DNA from: Flavobacteriaceae bacterium
GTDB taxonomy: Bacteria > Bacteroidota > Bacteroidia > Flavobacteriales > Flavobacteriaceae
DNA: 64,000 nucleotides
Direction: 5' to 3'
NCBI GenBank assembly: GCA_023262185.1
Contig: JALRDO010000007.1
Coordinates: 1 to 64,000 of the forward strand
Under the pieces are notes generated by a model. The model was not told the DNA's origin. It worked only from the letters and a program-made list of their open reading frames with translations, and did no database searches. Position 1 is the stretch's first letter. Each line of letters begins with the position of its first letter. The translations under genes were made by a program, and so were the position numbers. This document shows positions 17,650 to 26,728 of the stretch, piece by piece.

Positions 17650-19050
17650 TTACGAGGAGAAGGTTCTCTTGTTTGCTTCTAGATAGGCTTTAAGCCAATC
17701 AACTTCAGCAAGCTCTTCAAAATACAAGTAAAATACCTCAGCTCCAGAAGGATCTAACCTTAGGGCTTTACATATTGTGGTTTGCGCTGCATCTTTGAGG
17801 CCTTTTAAGGCGTGAATACCAGCCATGAAGTAAAGAAGACTTGATTGGTCGGGATAAAACTCAACACCTTGCTCTAACACTTTAAAGGCATTGTCATAAG
17901 ACTTGAGTTCAAGCAAAATCTCAGCCCATTTTAAAAAAGTACTTAGCTCGTAATTGCCCAATTCTACGCATTGTTTAAAGGCATAATCTGCCTGAGAGAG
18001 GTCTCCAAGTGCTTGATAAATAATCGCAGCGCGCTTCCAAAAAAGGGCATTCTCACTATCCGTACTCAAGGCTTTTCCTATATACTCTTGAGCCTTGGCA
18101 TAATCTCCCTGAATGTAGAAAAGTTTGGTCAAGGCTAACCACCCTTGATCGAACATTGGGTCTTCGTGAATCGTTTTAAAGAAATGCGTTTCTGCTAACT
18201 GATAGTTGCCCAGTTTCTGATGACAAAGACCAATTCTCAGATAAGCTGAAGACGATGGCGTATCCCACTCAAAACTCGTTTCATACGACTCTATAGCCTC
18301 ATTGTATCTTCCAAGGCGCTCTAAAACGCGCCCTCTTTCGAAGTAAGCACCTGTGAACTTGTCGTCTGAAATGATAGCAAACTCAAAAGAAGCCAAGGCT
18401 TCTTTGTACATATCCATTTCTACATACATTTTACCAATCTGATGCCATGCCACCTCGCAGTAGGGGTTTTGCTCTAAGAAATCATTGAGGAAGCTAATCG
18501 CTTCTTCGTATTGTTCTAAGAATTCAAAACAATAGATCAGATTATAAAGCGAGGCATAATCCATAGGATCAATTTCGAGACAGCACTCAAAGTGTTTTCT
18601 GGCCTCTCCATAATTATCTAAATACAAATGTTCCATGCCAAGCAACGAGTGCAAGTCAAAAGATTCATCGCTGTATTTCAGGGCATGAGTTAGTACTTCA
18701 ATGGCCTGATGGTGGTCGTCTTTTTTAGAGAGAATATTGGCACGTTGAATAAAAAACTCTTCATTGAAAGGATCGTAGGCTTCTAATTCATCCAAGATCT
18801 GCTCTGCTTTTTCGAACTGATCTTCAGACACCAACACTTCAACATTGAGAATCTTAAGTTCTGTAGAATGCGGATGCTGTTCAAGACCAAGTGCTAATGC
18901 TCTTTTGGCTAAAAGGCTTTTGCCATGGTCGAGATAGTGATGTACGATTTCTTCAAAGTCTTCAGAATCAAAGAAATAGACATCGTCAGTTTTAAGCATC
19001 GATTCAAACTTACGAACGGCAGTTTCTGGGTTTTCATTTGGGTTTCCCAT
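17650..19050 (-). CDS. Tetratricopeptide repeat protein
   Basis: A 466-residue soluble protein built almost wholly of TPR units, about eleven, with the usual spacing (for example YNEAIESYETSFEWDTPSSS and YKEALASFEFAIISDDKFTG). No signal peptide is visible, so it is probably a cytoplasmic scaffold. It precedes the DUF368-DUF368-aroE genes by 42 bp and may be cotranscribed with them. Partner unknown. Confidence 0.85.
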   Translation of the reverse strand: MGNPNENPETAVRKFESMLKTDDVYFFDSEDFEEIVHHYLDHGKSLLAKRALALGLEQHPHSTELKILNVEVLVSEDQFEKAEQILDELEAYDPFNEEFFIQRANILSKKDDHHQAIEVLTHALKYSDESFDLHSLLGMEHLYLDNYGEARKHFECCLEIDPMDYASLYNLIYCFEFLEQYEEAISFLNDFLEQNPYCEVAWHQIGKMYVEMDMYKEALASFEFAIISDDKFTGAYFERGRVLERLGRYNEAIESYETSFEWDTPSSSAYLRIGLCHQKLGNYQLAETHFFKTIHEDPMFDQGWLALTKLFYIQGDYAKAQEYIGKALSTDSENALFWKRAAIIYQALGDLSQADYAFKQCVELGNYELSTFLKWAEILLELKSYDNAFKVLEQGVEFYPDQSSLLYFMAGIHALKGLKDAAQTTICKALRLDPSGAEVFYLYFEELAEVDWLKAYLEANKRTFSS

Positions 19051-19139
19051 AGTTGTAAGTGTTGTTAGGTTTGGTATTATTTAAATTTACCGATCGTATA
19101 AGGGGAGGTGCTTTTTTGAGGAGACTTCTTATTAACAGA

Positions 19140-20330
19140 TTAGTTAACAGAGTAGCGGTTCAATAAATCAAGTATAATAGTGCATCCTTTTTCGATCTCC
19201 TTTTTGCTTATCGTAAGAGGAGGAGTGATGCGCACAGCGCGTTTCTCGTAGAGCAACCAGAATAATACTAGTTTGTTTTTCAAGCCTTCTAAAACCAGGT
19301 AATTGGCAATTTCTTCACGCTCAAAAACTAGCGCTAACATTAAGCCTTTTCCTCTGATTTCTTTGATAAGTTCATGCTTCAATAGGGCTCTTATCGTCTT
19401 TTCATGTTCTAGGGCTTGATTATGAAGCTTGTGCTTTAGAATGTAAGTGAGAGTTGCATGAGCTGCTGCTGCGATAACGGGATGCCCTCCAAATGTGGTG
19501 ATGTGCCCGAGTTTTGGAGCTGTACTTAGCGTCTGCATCAAAGAGCGTTCAGCGATAAAAGCGCCCACCGGTAGTCCGCCAGCCATTCCTTTTCCGATCA
19601 CTAGAATGTCGGGAACACAATTAAAGTGCTCGAAGCCAAAGAGTCTACCTGTTCTGCCAAATCCAGGTTGAATTTCATCTAAAATTAACAGGCTACTTGT
19701 TTTATTACATTGTGCTCTTAAGCGTTCTAGATAACCTTCTTCAGGTAGTATAAAGCCCGCTCCCCCTTGAATTGTTTCCACAATGACAGCAGCTGTATTT
19801 GTGGTTATCAGTTCAAGGTCTTTGGTGTTATTGAAGCTTATATGCTTTACATCAGGAAGCAAGGGTCTGAAGGGTGCAATTCGCTCTTCATAATCCATTA
19901 GACTCAAACTTCCCATTGTGTTGCCGTGATAATTGTTTTTTGCTGCAATAATCTCGGTCCTTCCTGTTGCAGCACGGGCTAATTTCAATGCCCCTTCGAT
20001 GGCTTCTGTGCCAGAATTTACGAGGTAGACATTATTCAGTGTGGTTGGTAAGTGCTGCGTTAGAAGTTCGGCATAGGTCAACACGGATTCTTGAATAAAT
20101 TCTCCGTAAACCATAACATGAGAGTGCCTTTTTAGTTGTTTATTAACCGCTCTTCTGATCACAGGATTACTGTGACCAATACTCACAGCGGATACTCCAG
20201 CAACAAGGTCGAGGTACGCCTTGTTTTCGTAATCGTAGATATAGCTTCCTTTAGCTTTTGAAATGGAAAGCCCCAATGGATCTTGAGTGGTGGCCGCTAA
20301 GACCTCTTTGAAGCGCCTTAAGTCGCTCAT
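19140..20330 (-). CDS. Class III PLP-dependent aminotransferase (acetylornithine aminotransferase-like)
   Basis: A 396-residue fold-type I aminotransferase. It has NSGTEAIEGALKLAR (phosphate cradle), LILDEIQPGFGRTG with the PLP-contacting aspartate, and the lysine in VIGKGMAGGLPVGAFIAE. Family members use acetylornithine, ornithine or 4-aminobutyrate; substrate cannot be told from sequence. No other arginine-synthesis genes are nearby, which weakens a strict ArgD call. It overlaps the OstA-like gene by 4 bp. Confidence 0.85.
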   Translation of the reverse strand: MSDLRRFKEVLAATTQDPLGLSISKAKGSYIYDYENKAYLDLVAGVSAVSIGHSNPVIRRAVNKQLKRHSHVMVYGEFIQESVLTYAELLTQHLPTTLNNVYLVNSGTEAIEGALKLARAATGRTEIIAAKNNYHGNTMGSLSLMDYEERIAPFRPLLPDVKHISFNNTKDLELITTNTAAVIVETIQGGAGFILPEEGYLERLRAQCNKTSSLLILDEIQPGFGRTGRLFGFEHFNCVPDILVIGKGMAGGLPVGAFIAERSLMQTLSTAPKLGHITTFGGHPVIAAAAHATLTYILKHKLHNQALEHEKTIRALLKHELIKEIRGKGLMLALVFEREEIANYLVLEGLKNKLVLFWLLYEKRAVRITPPLTISKKEIEKGCTIILDLLNRYSVN

Positions 20331-21865
20331 TTTTTGAGTGCTTTAATACGACTAATAAATTCATCTAGGCTATCAACCCTTTCGTCACCCCGCCACTGAA
20401 AACCTTCAAGTTTAGCAAGTTCTTCAGGGAAAATTTCATAAGGGTAAATCTCACCAGAAGGATTGACCAAGAAGGTGATATCTGAAATACTCCCTTCTGC
20501 AAAATCAATTTTGATCTCGCTGCAAAGCGTTTTATTGACTCCGATAAGCGCTGGGGTGTCGTCGTACATGTAGTACACCACTTCTGTATTCTTCTTGAGA
20601 ATCATGGCGTCTAATCTGTTGTCTGTGAAATTGCCATCAAGAAGAGCCCCTTTGGCTTGGTTATAACCCAATTGTCCTATGCTGTCTTCGGCGACCATAA
20701 AGGCATTACCCTTAACGTGTAACGAATCGATAGCCTTAGTGCCTTTTGAATAAGTGAAGAACATATAGTCCCCCGTTAGTTGATTCTTCTCATTCCATAA
20801 CACAGGGGATCCTATTAGCTCAGTAATTCCCGATTGTTGGGTATACTTCAGGCTATCGCTAATTCCGCTTAATCCGTTTTTAAAAAAACGAGCATTCGGA
20901 TAGGCCAATAAATCACGTTCTTGTTCTTTGCCTGTTACAAACAAATAGGTGCCGTGGACATAGAGCGAATCGTTATCTAGTGCTCTCGCCACGATAGCTT
21001 CACCCGTGGCGCGCAGTGAGTCCTTTGCTTTGAAGAGTTCAACGAATTGGGCTTTTAATACACTTGCGTTCAACGAATCTAATACCCTTATATTCTGGGT
21101 AGCGGCGGCATATTCTCTGGAGTTATCGAAGAACACTGAGTCTCCGTAAAGGGTACGGTTATCGTAATCTATTCTTGTGTTTTCAAGACCGTAACCTCTT
21201 TCTTTTTCGGTATCGTACTGTCCGCGCTCAAAGTAAAATCGGTAAGTTGGACTTATGATGACCGTTTCACCGCGCATCGTTGCGATTTGAGTGGTGGTGT
21301 CGAAATTCAATTGATCTGAATCGAGGGTGAAGTCGGGGTTGTCAATATGAACCTGTTCTTCAAAGTAATAAGTCTTTGCCGGAATGTCGTAGGTTCCTAC
21401 TTTACTGGTCAGTATATTTTCTTCGCTAAAGAGCTTTCCTCCATCATTGAAATAGGCTTTTTGATTTGATCTGTCAAAATAGAGTAGATCAGTCAATAGT
21501 CTAGAATCTTTGTTGATGAGGTCAACCTCATCTATGGCTCTAGCGAGTCTCGTATCTCCATTGTAAAATAGCTGATTACTCACTAAGGTTAAGGTGTCCC
21601 CTTGATCCATCCGGATGTTTCCGGTCGCTTCTAGTCGGTTTTCTTGGCTGTAGAGATAGGCTTGATCGCAATAAAGATCTGCACCCTTATGTCTGAAATG
21701 TACTTGACCACTTTGGTCTTTACGAAAGACCGAAGCACCAGGATATTTGAGTTCGTCTTTCAAGAAACGACCTCCGTAAATAACTTCAATTACCGCTCGC
21801 TCTTCTGTTTGTGACATGAGGCCCAAAGTGAACAGAAGGAGGGCAAATGTCACTGTGCTTTTCAT
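20327..21865 (-). CDS. OstA-like (LptA/LptD N-terminal) LPS transport protein
   Basis: A 512-residue exported protein with a signal peptide (residues 1-19) and repeated beta-strand units of the OstA/LptA jelly-roll type (LYCDQAYLYSQENRLEATGN, then SNQLFYNGDTRLARAI and LTSKVGTYDIPAKTYYFEEQV). LptA-type proteins form the periplasmic bridge carrying LPS to the outer membrane; this larger form is the usual one in Bacteroidota. It overlaps purA and the aminotransferase by 4 bp each. It is the second LPS-export gene in the window besides lptB. Confidence 0.82.
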   Translation of the reverse strand: MKSTVTFALLLFTLGLMSQTEERAVIEVIYGGRFLKDELKYPGASVFRKDQSGQVHFRHKGADLYCDQAYLYSQENRLEATGNIRMDQGDTLTLVSNQLFYNGDTRLARAIDEVDLINKDSRLLTDLLYFDRSNQKAYFNDGGKLFSEENILTSKVGTYDIPAKTYYFEEQVHIDNPDFTLDSDQLNFDTTTQIATMRGETVIISPTYRFYFERGQYDTEKERGYGLENTRIDYDNRTLYGDSVFFDNSREYAAATQNIRVLDSLNASVLKAQFVELFKAKDSLRATGEAIVARALDNDSLYVHGTYLFVTGKEQERDLLAYPNARFFKNGLSGISDSLKYTQQSGITELIGSPVLWNEKNQLTGDYMFFTYSKGTKAIDSLHVKGNAFMVAEDSIGQLGYNQAKGALLDGNFTDNRLDAMILKKNTEVVYYMYDDTPALIGVNKTLCSEIKIDFAEGSISDITFLVNPSGEIYPYEIFPEELAKLEGFQWRGDERVDSLDEFISRIKALKK

Positions 21866-23136
21866 GAGTTGCGAAATAGCGTTTGAGTTCGATCAGGCCC
21901 TACAGAGACTATTGTAATAGGTACTTCTAATGCCTTTTCTAGATAGGTCACGTAATCGTGAAGTTCTGTTGGAAGTTCATTGACGTCTCTCATCCCCGTT
22001 AGATCGGCATTCCAACCCTTGAGCTCTTCGTAAACGGGCTCCACATATTTCTCATCTACGTCAAAAGGCAAATGATCAATTAATTCACCTTTGTATTTGT
22101 AGTGGGTACACACTTTTATGGTTTTAAAACCGCTTAGAACATCAGCCTTCATCATGTTCAGCTCGGTTACCCCATTAACCGTGATGGCGTATTTCAATGC
22201 AACCAGATCTAACCAACCGCATCTACGTGGACGACCAGTCGTGGCTCCAAATTCGTTTCCGACCCTCCCAAGGGTTTCTCCGTCTTGGTCAAATAGTTCG
22301 GTAGGAAAGGGGCCGCTTCCTACCCTAGTGGTGTATGCCTTAAAAATACCAATAACATTCTTGATACGGTTCGGGGCAATTCCGAGACCTGTACATGCAC
22401 CTGCTGCGGTGGTATTTGATGAGGTTACAAAAGGATAAGTACCAAAATCAATATCTAACAAAGATCCTTGGGCTCCTTCTGCTAAAATCTTTTTGCTTTG
22501 TCTTTGCTGCTTTTCTAAATAATGTTCAGAATCTATAAACTGAAGCTGTTTGAGCGTCTCGATGGCCTCAAAAAACTCGTTTTCTAGTGTCTTAAGGTCA
22601 AATTGTACCTCTACCCGATAGTTCTCAATCATCTGCAGGTGCTTATCGGTTAGCGATCGGTATTTTTCTTTCCAATCAGGGGCTTCAATATCACCAATTC
22701 GAATACCGTTTCGGCCCGTTTTATCCATATAGGTAGGACCAATACCTTTTAAGGTAGATCCGATTTTAGCACTCCCTTTGGCGGCTTCAGAAGCTTGGTC
22801 TAACAAACGATGGGTGGGAAGGATGAGGTGCGCCTTACGAGAAATTAGAAGTTTGTTTCTAAGATCGAGATTGTAGGGCTCGAGTTTTTCAAGCTCCTTT
22901 TTAAAAATCACCGGATCAATGACCACTCCATTTCCGACCAAATTAATAGCTGCATCGTGAAAAATACCTGAGGGAATGGTATGTAATACATGCTTGTTTC
23001 CTTCAAATTCCAGGGTGTGTCCTGCATTTGGTCCTCCCTGAAACCGTGCGATGATATCGTACTTATTAGTTAATACATCAACGATTTTTCCTTTTCCTTC
23101 GTCTCCCCATTGGAGTCCAAGCAGTAAATCAATCAT
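21862..23136 (-). CDS. purA: Adenylosuccinate synthetase
   Basis: Joins IMP and aspartate using GTP in AMP synthesis. The start MIDLLLGLQWGDEGKGKIVD holds the GDEGKGK P-loop, and FQGGPNAGHTL, the IMP-binding KGIGPTYMDKTGRNG and TTTGRPRRCGWLD follow. The ATG at 23136 gives 424 residues, the family's usual length; the frame is open 51 bp further into fur, but that extension is not conserved. It follows fur by 19 bp. Confidence 0.95.
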   Translation of the reverse strand: MIDLLLGLQWGDEGKGKIVDVLTNKYDIIARFQGGPNAGHTLEFEGNKHVLHTIPSGIFHDAAINLVGNGVVIDPVIFKKELEKLEPYNLDLRNKLLISRKAHLILPTHRLLDQASEAAKGSAKIGSTLKGIGPTYMDKTGRNGIRIGDIEAPDWKEKYRSLTDKHLQMIENYRVEVQFDLKTLENEFFEAIETLKQLQFIDSEHYLEKQQRQSKKILAEGAQGSLLDIDFGTYPFVTSSNTTAAGACTGLGIAPNRIKNVIGIFKAYTTRVGSGPFPTELFDQDGETLGRVGNEFGATTGRPRRCGWLDLVALKYAITVNGVTELNMMKADVLSGFKTIKVCTHYKYKGELIDHLPFDVDEKYVEPVYEELKGWNADLTGMRDVNELPTELHDYVTYLEKALEVPITIVSVGPDRTQTLFRNS

Positions 23137-23155
23137 GAATTTTATGGATAGGTGT

Positions 23156-23611
23156 CTAGTTGTTTTTATCAGTGTTTCGTTCTCCATAAAAATAGAGAGA
23201 GTGATTAGAGATTTTTATATTGAAAACCTCTTCTATTGTTTTTTTTATGGACTCAATCCGGGGATCACAGAACTCAATTACCTCTCCTGAGTCTGTAAGA
23301 ATAACGTGATCATGTTGACGGTCGAAATAAGACTTTTCATATTGCGCTTGGGTGCCTCCGAACTGGTGCTTGCGCACTAGTTTACAGCCTAATAAAAGTT
23401 CGATGGTATTGTACAGTGTCGCCCTTGAAACTCTGTAGTTTTTTTCTTTCATCTTGAGATAGAGCGATTCAATATCAAAGTGGTCGTTACTCTCGTATAT
23501 CTCTTGTAAAATCGCGTAGCGTTCAGGGGTTTTTCGGTGCCCGTTTTCTTCTAGAAATTGGGTGAATACCTTTTTAACGATTTCTTGATTTGACGATTTA
23601 TTTAGGGGCAT
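23156..23611 (-). CDS. Fur family metal- or peroxide-responsive repressor
   Basis: A 151-residue regulator with an N-terminal winged helix ([15 protein letters not shown] recognition helix) and a C-terminal dimerisation and metal domain with [17 protein letters not shown]. The two cysteines that bind structural zinc in E. coli Fur (CLDCG) are replaced here (ILTDSG). Whether it senses iron, zinc or peroxide (PerR) cannot be decided. It sits between spoT and purA. A perfect TAnnTTTG lies 20 bp upstream. Confidence 0.87.
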   Translation of the reverse strand: MPLNKSSNQEIVKKVFTQFLEENGHRKTPERYAILQEIYESNDHFDIESLYLKMKEKNYRVSRATLYNTIELLLGCKLVRKHQFGGTQAQYEKSYFDRQHDHVILTDSGEVIEFCDPRIESIKKTIEEVFNIKISNHSLYFYGERNTDKNN

Positions 23612-23631
23612 TACTAACGCTGGCTAAAAGG

Positions 23632-23639
23632 CAAAAATA
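23632..23639 (-). promoter_or_regulatory. Candidate -7 promoter element for the Fur-family gene
   Basis: TATTTTTG on the minus strand matches TAnnTTTG exactly, 20 bp before the ATG at 23611. It suggests fur-purA has its own promoter besides readthrough from spoT. Confidence 0.42.
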
Positions 23640-23647
23640 GCTTAAAA

Positions 23648-25870
23648 TCAAGTACGAATAACTTTGTCTACTCCGTTTACTTGTCTGAGTTTTTTTATGA
23701 CTGAGTTAAGGATGTCATTGTTTTTCACAATAACGCGGATAGAACCTGAAAACGTTCCTCCTTTTTCAGAAAAACTGATGGATTTCATCCCGACGTGCAT
23801 TTGCTGAGAAATGATTTGGGTGATACTGCTTACCAAGCCCATTTGATCTATCCCGGTAATATTAATGTCGGCAAAAAAGTCTTGCTGACTCGAATCAATC
23901 CACCTTGCTTGTATAATTCTATACGAAAACTTCGATTGAAGTGCCACCGCGTTGGGGCAATTTTTTTTATGAACTTTGATACCGTCGTTGACGGTTAAAA
24001 ATCCAAATACTTCGTCTCCTGGTATGGGTTTGCAACAATCACTTGCTAAGGTGTAATTAAGCCGCTCTTCTTCTTCGCCAAAGACCAGCATATCAAATTG
24101 CTGTGATAACTGTTGATCGTCTATGAACTCCTCTGATTTTTCTTTTGGCGACTTGCGAATACGACTAGTGAAAAAACTGATCAGAGTATTGTTGTAGCTC
24201 GCAGCAAAGGTTTTGATCATACTATTTGTAATCGATCCGCTACCAATACGATAAAAGAGGTCTTGAGAGGTTTTTAGCTTGAAGTGATTCACCAATTTAT
24301 TTACGGTGTCTTCACTAAACTTTATTTTCAGAGCCCTTAATTTTCTTCGCAATACCTCACGCCCTTCATCCGCAATAGATTTCTTCTCTGCGTTTAGGCT
24401 TGAGCGTATTTTTGACAGTGCCTTAGCTGTATGGCAATAATCAAGCCAGTTTGAAGTGGGTTTAGCGTTCTCAGATGTAATGATCTCAACTTGATCTCCG
24501 CTTTTCAATACAGAACTCAGCGGCACCAGTTTACCGTTTACACGAGCCCCTCTTGTTTTTAATCCTACCTCTGTATGTACATGAAAAGCAAAGTCCAATG
24601 GTGTGGCGCCCTTAGGTAGAGAAATGAGATCTCCCTTTGGTGTAAATACAAATATCTCTTTGGCGTAGAGGTTTAGCTTGAACTCTTCTACGAAGTCTAC
24701 AGCACTTCGATTTGAGCTCTCAAGTGCTTCTTGCAAGCGGTTTAACCACGTCTCTATCCCTACTTCTTTCTGCTCTCCGTGTTTGTACTTGTAATGCGCT
24801 GCATAGCCTTTTTCAGCGATTTCGTGCATGCGCTCTGAACGGATCTGAACCTCTACCCACTTGCGATCAGGACCCATCACAGTGATGTGTAGAGCTTCGT
24901 ATCCGGTGCTTTTCGGAGAAGTGATCCAGTCTCTAAGTCTGACAGGATTGGGCGTGAAATAGTCGGTGATTATAGAATAAATCTTCCAGGCTAAGAACTT
25001 TTCTTCTTCGGGCTTTGCCTTGTAGATAACGCGAACTGCGAACTTGTCGTAGATCTCATTAAAGGAGACATTCTGGCTGAGCATTTTTTTGTGAATGCTA
25101 CTGATAGATTTCATTCTCCCTTTAATCTGAAACTTAATTTTTTCTCGATCTAGAGCATCTTTTATGATAGATTTAAAATGCTCTATGTACTGCTCATTAT
25201 TGTCAGACGAGTCGGCAATGTTTTGTTCAATAGAGGTATAGACTTCAGGTTCGATGTATTTTAAGGCTAAATCCTCTAGAGTGTTTTTGATGTTGTACAG
25301 TCCAATGCGGTGAGCAAGGGGGGCGTAAATATAAAGCGTCTCAGAAGCAATTTTGACTCGTTTATCAGGACGCATTGATCCAAGCGTGAGCATGTTGTGA
25401 TAGCGGTCGGCTATCTTGATCAGAATCACTCTTACATCATCATTTAATGTGAGAAGCATCTTTCTGAAGTTCTCTGCTTGAAGGCTATTATTGTTTGTGT
25501 CTTTCTTTAGTCCTGCGATTTTAGTTAGTCCATCCACAATTCTGGCGACAGTCGGGCCGAATTGTTCTTCTATATAATCAAGGGTGTAATGGCTGTCTTC
25601 TACCACATCGTGAATTAATGCCGCCATAATCGAGGTTGCGTCGAGCCCAATCTCTTCGGCCACAATCTGAGCCACAGCAATAGGATGAAAAACGTAGGCT
25701 TCTCCAGATTTTCTTCTTTGGTCTTTATGCGCATCAACAGCAACTTCAAAGGCAAGCCGAATTTGGGCCTTATCTTCTTCACTCAGGGTCTGATAACTGG
25801 TGCGTAAAAGGTCTTTGTATCGAGAAACAATCTCTTTGTTTTCTTGCTCTATTTGTGCTTCTGATAGCAT
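23648..25870 (-). CDS. spoT: Bifunctional (p)ppGpp synthetase/hydrolase (RelA/SpoT)
   Basis: A 740-residue stringent-response enzyme. Order of domains: HD hydrolase (about 45-200, with VFHPIAVAQIVAEE and ALIHDVVEDS, so the His-Asp pair is intact), synthetase (about 245-360, with KSTGYEALHITVMG and VEVQIRSERMHEIAEKG), TGS (about 400-460, VFTPKGDLISLPKG), a helical and zinc-finger-like region with DCCKPIPGD, and a C-terminal ACT domain. Both catalytic halves look functional, as expected for a single Rel-type protein. It is followed by fur after 36 bp. Confidence 0.94.
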   Translation of the reverse strand: MLSEAQIEQENKEIVSRYKDLLRTSYQTLSEEDKAQIRLAFEVAVDAHKDQRRKSGEAYVFHPIAVAQIVAEEIGLDATSIMAALIHDVVEDSHYTLDYIEEQFGPTVARIVDGLTKIAGLKKDTNNNSLQAENFRKMLLTLNDDVRVILIKIADRYHNMLTLGSMRPDKRVKIASETLYIYAPLAHRIGLYNIKNTLEDLALKYIEPEVYTSIEQNIADSSDNNEQYIEHFKSIIKDALDREKIKFQIKGRMKSISSIHKKMLSQNVSFNEIYDKFAVRVIYKAKPEEEKFLAWKIYSIITDYFTPNPVRLRDWITSPKSTGYEALHITVMGPDRKWVEVQIRSERMHEIAEKGYAAHYKYKHGEQKEVGIETWLNRLQEALESSNRSAVDFVEEFKLNLYAKEIFVFTPKGDLISLPKGATPLDFAFHVHTEVGLKTRGARVNGKLVPLSSVLKSGDQVEIITSENAKPTSNWLDYCHTAKALSKIRSSLNAEKKSIADEGREVLRRKLRALKIKFSEDTVNKLVNHFKLKTSQDLFYRIGSGSITNSMIKTFAASYNNTLISFFTSRIRKSPKEKSEEFIDDQQLSQQFDMLVFGEEEERLNYTLASDCCKPIPGDEVFGFLTVNDGIKVHKKNCPNAVALQSKFSYRIIQARWIDSSQQDFFADINITGIDQMGLVSSITQIISQQMHVGMKSISFSEKGGTFSGSIRVIVKNNDILNSVIKKLRQVNGVDKVIRT

Positions 25871-25899
25871 ATTTTAAAGATACAAACTATCTGATTCTG

Positions 25900-26694
25900 T
25901 CAGGCATTTCGTTGACGAAGGGCCTCAAAGGTTAAAACAGCAGTAGCCACGGAAACGTTCATGGAGTCGATAAGTCCCTGCATCGGAATAACAATTGAGG
26001 CGGAGCTTTCAGTTCTCCAAAATGAACTCAAACCATCAGCCTCTGATCCCATAACAAAAGCGGTTGACTCTTTAAAACTCTCTTGAAAATACGGATTGCT
26101 GTTTTGTAAAGTGGCCGCATAAGAGCGGACGCTATGAGTGATGAGCCAATCTCGTATTTCTTCGTTGCTCCCTGAAATGCTGGGCACGCTAAGACAGCAT
26201 CCCAAGCTAGATCGAATACAGTTGGGATTGTACAAATCGGTGCTGCAATTCGCGAGACAAACCATATCAACCTTTGCCGCATCTGCGGTTCTGAAAATTG
26301 CCCCAAGGTTTCCGGGTTTCTCGATGTTCTCTAGCACGAGTACTAATAATTTTCTATCTGAAGCCACAGAAGCGTGCTGTGGATCATGTTTTTTCTGCTG
26401 AAATACCCCTACAACGCCCTCAGTTGATGCGCGATACGCCATGTATTGATAGACCTTTTGATCCACCTCAAAATGTTCGAATTGATCTTCTTTAGGAAGT
26501 TTCAAGGAGGTTAGATCACATAGTTTTGGCTGAACAAAAAGTTTCTCTAAGTGGTAACCTGCCTTGAGGGCAATAGACATCTCACGAATGCCTTCTACGG
26601 TGAACCTCAATTCAGATTTTCTAAAGCGGCTTTTCTCTTGAAGCGCTTTAAATTCTTTGACGTGTTTGTTTGATGTACTGCTGAGGGGGGTCAT
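25900..26694 (-). CDS. TrmH/SpoU family RNA 2'-O-methyltransferase
   Basis: A SAM-dependent knotted methyltransferase. The N-terminal substrate-binding domain has RKSELRFTVEGIREMSIAL. The SPOUT domain has motif 1 LENIEKPGNLGAIFRTADA, motif 2 FVMGSEADGLS and motif 3 IPMQGLIDSMNVSVATAV. The 264-residue length fits the rRNA-methylating subgroup, but the target nucleotide is unknown. Its ATG lies in the T-rich tail of a terminator hairpin that ends the upstream operon, so its own promoter is hard to place. Confidence 0.88.
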   Translation of the reverse strand: MTPLSSTSNKHVKEFKALQEKSRFRKSELRFTVEGIREMSIALKAGYHLEKLFVQPKLCDLTSLKLPKEDQFEHFEVDQKVYQYMAYRASTEGVVGVFQQKKHDPQHASVASDRKLLVLVLENIEKPGNLGAIFRTADAAKVDMVCLANCSTDLYNPNCIRSSLGCCLSVPSISGSNEEIRDWLITHSVRSYAATLQNSNPYFQESFKESTAFVMGSEADGLSSFWRTESSASIVIPMQGLIDSMNVSVATAVLTFEALRQRNA

Positions 26695-26723
26695 AAGAAA
26701 ACGAGCCCTAAAATAGGGCTCGT
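26695..26723 (-). terminator. Rho-independent terminator of the amidohydrolase operon
   Basis: A perfect 10-bp stem: ACGAGCCCTA (26701-26710), loop AAA, TAGGGCTCGT (26714-26723). On the minus strand it is followed by TTTCTT. It lies 5 bp after the stop codon of the 430-residue amidohydrolase gene and directly before the ATG of the TrmH-family gene. Confidence 0.85.
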
Positions 26724-26728
26724 GTTAT

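Noticed and set aside
17171-17686. A 171-codon plus-strand open frame opposite a DUF368 gene
   Set aside because: It is antisense to a well-recognised gene, has no family resemblance and reflects codon bias of the opposite strand. The same holds for 1143-1595, 26956-27327 and 4513-4860.
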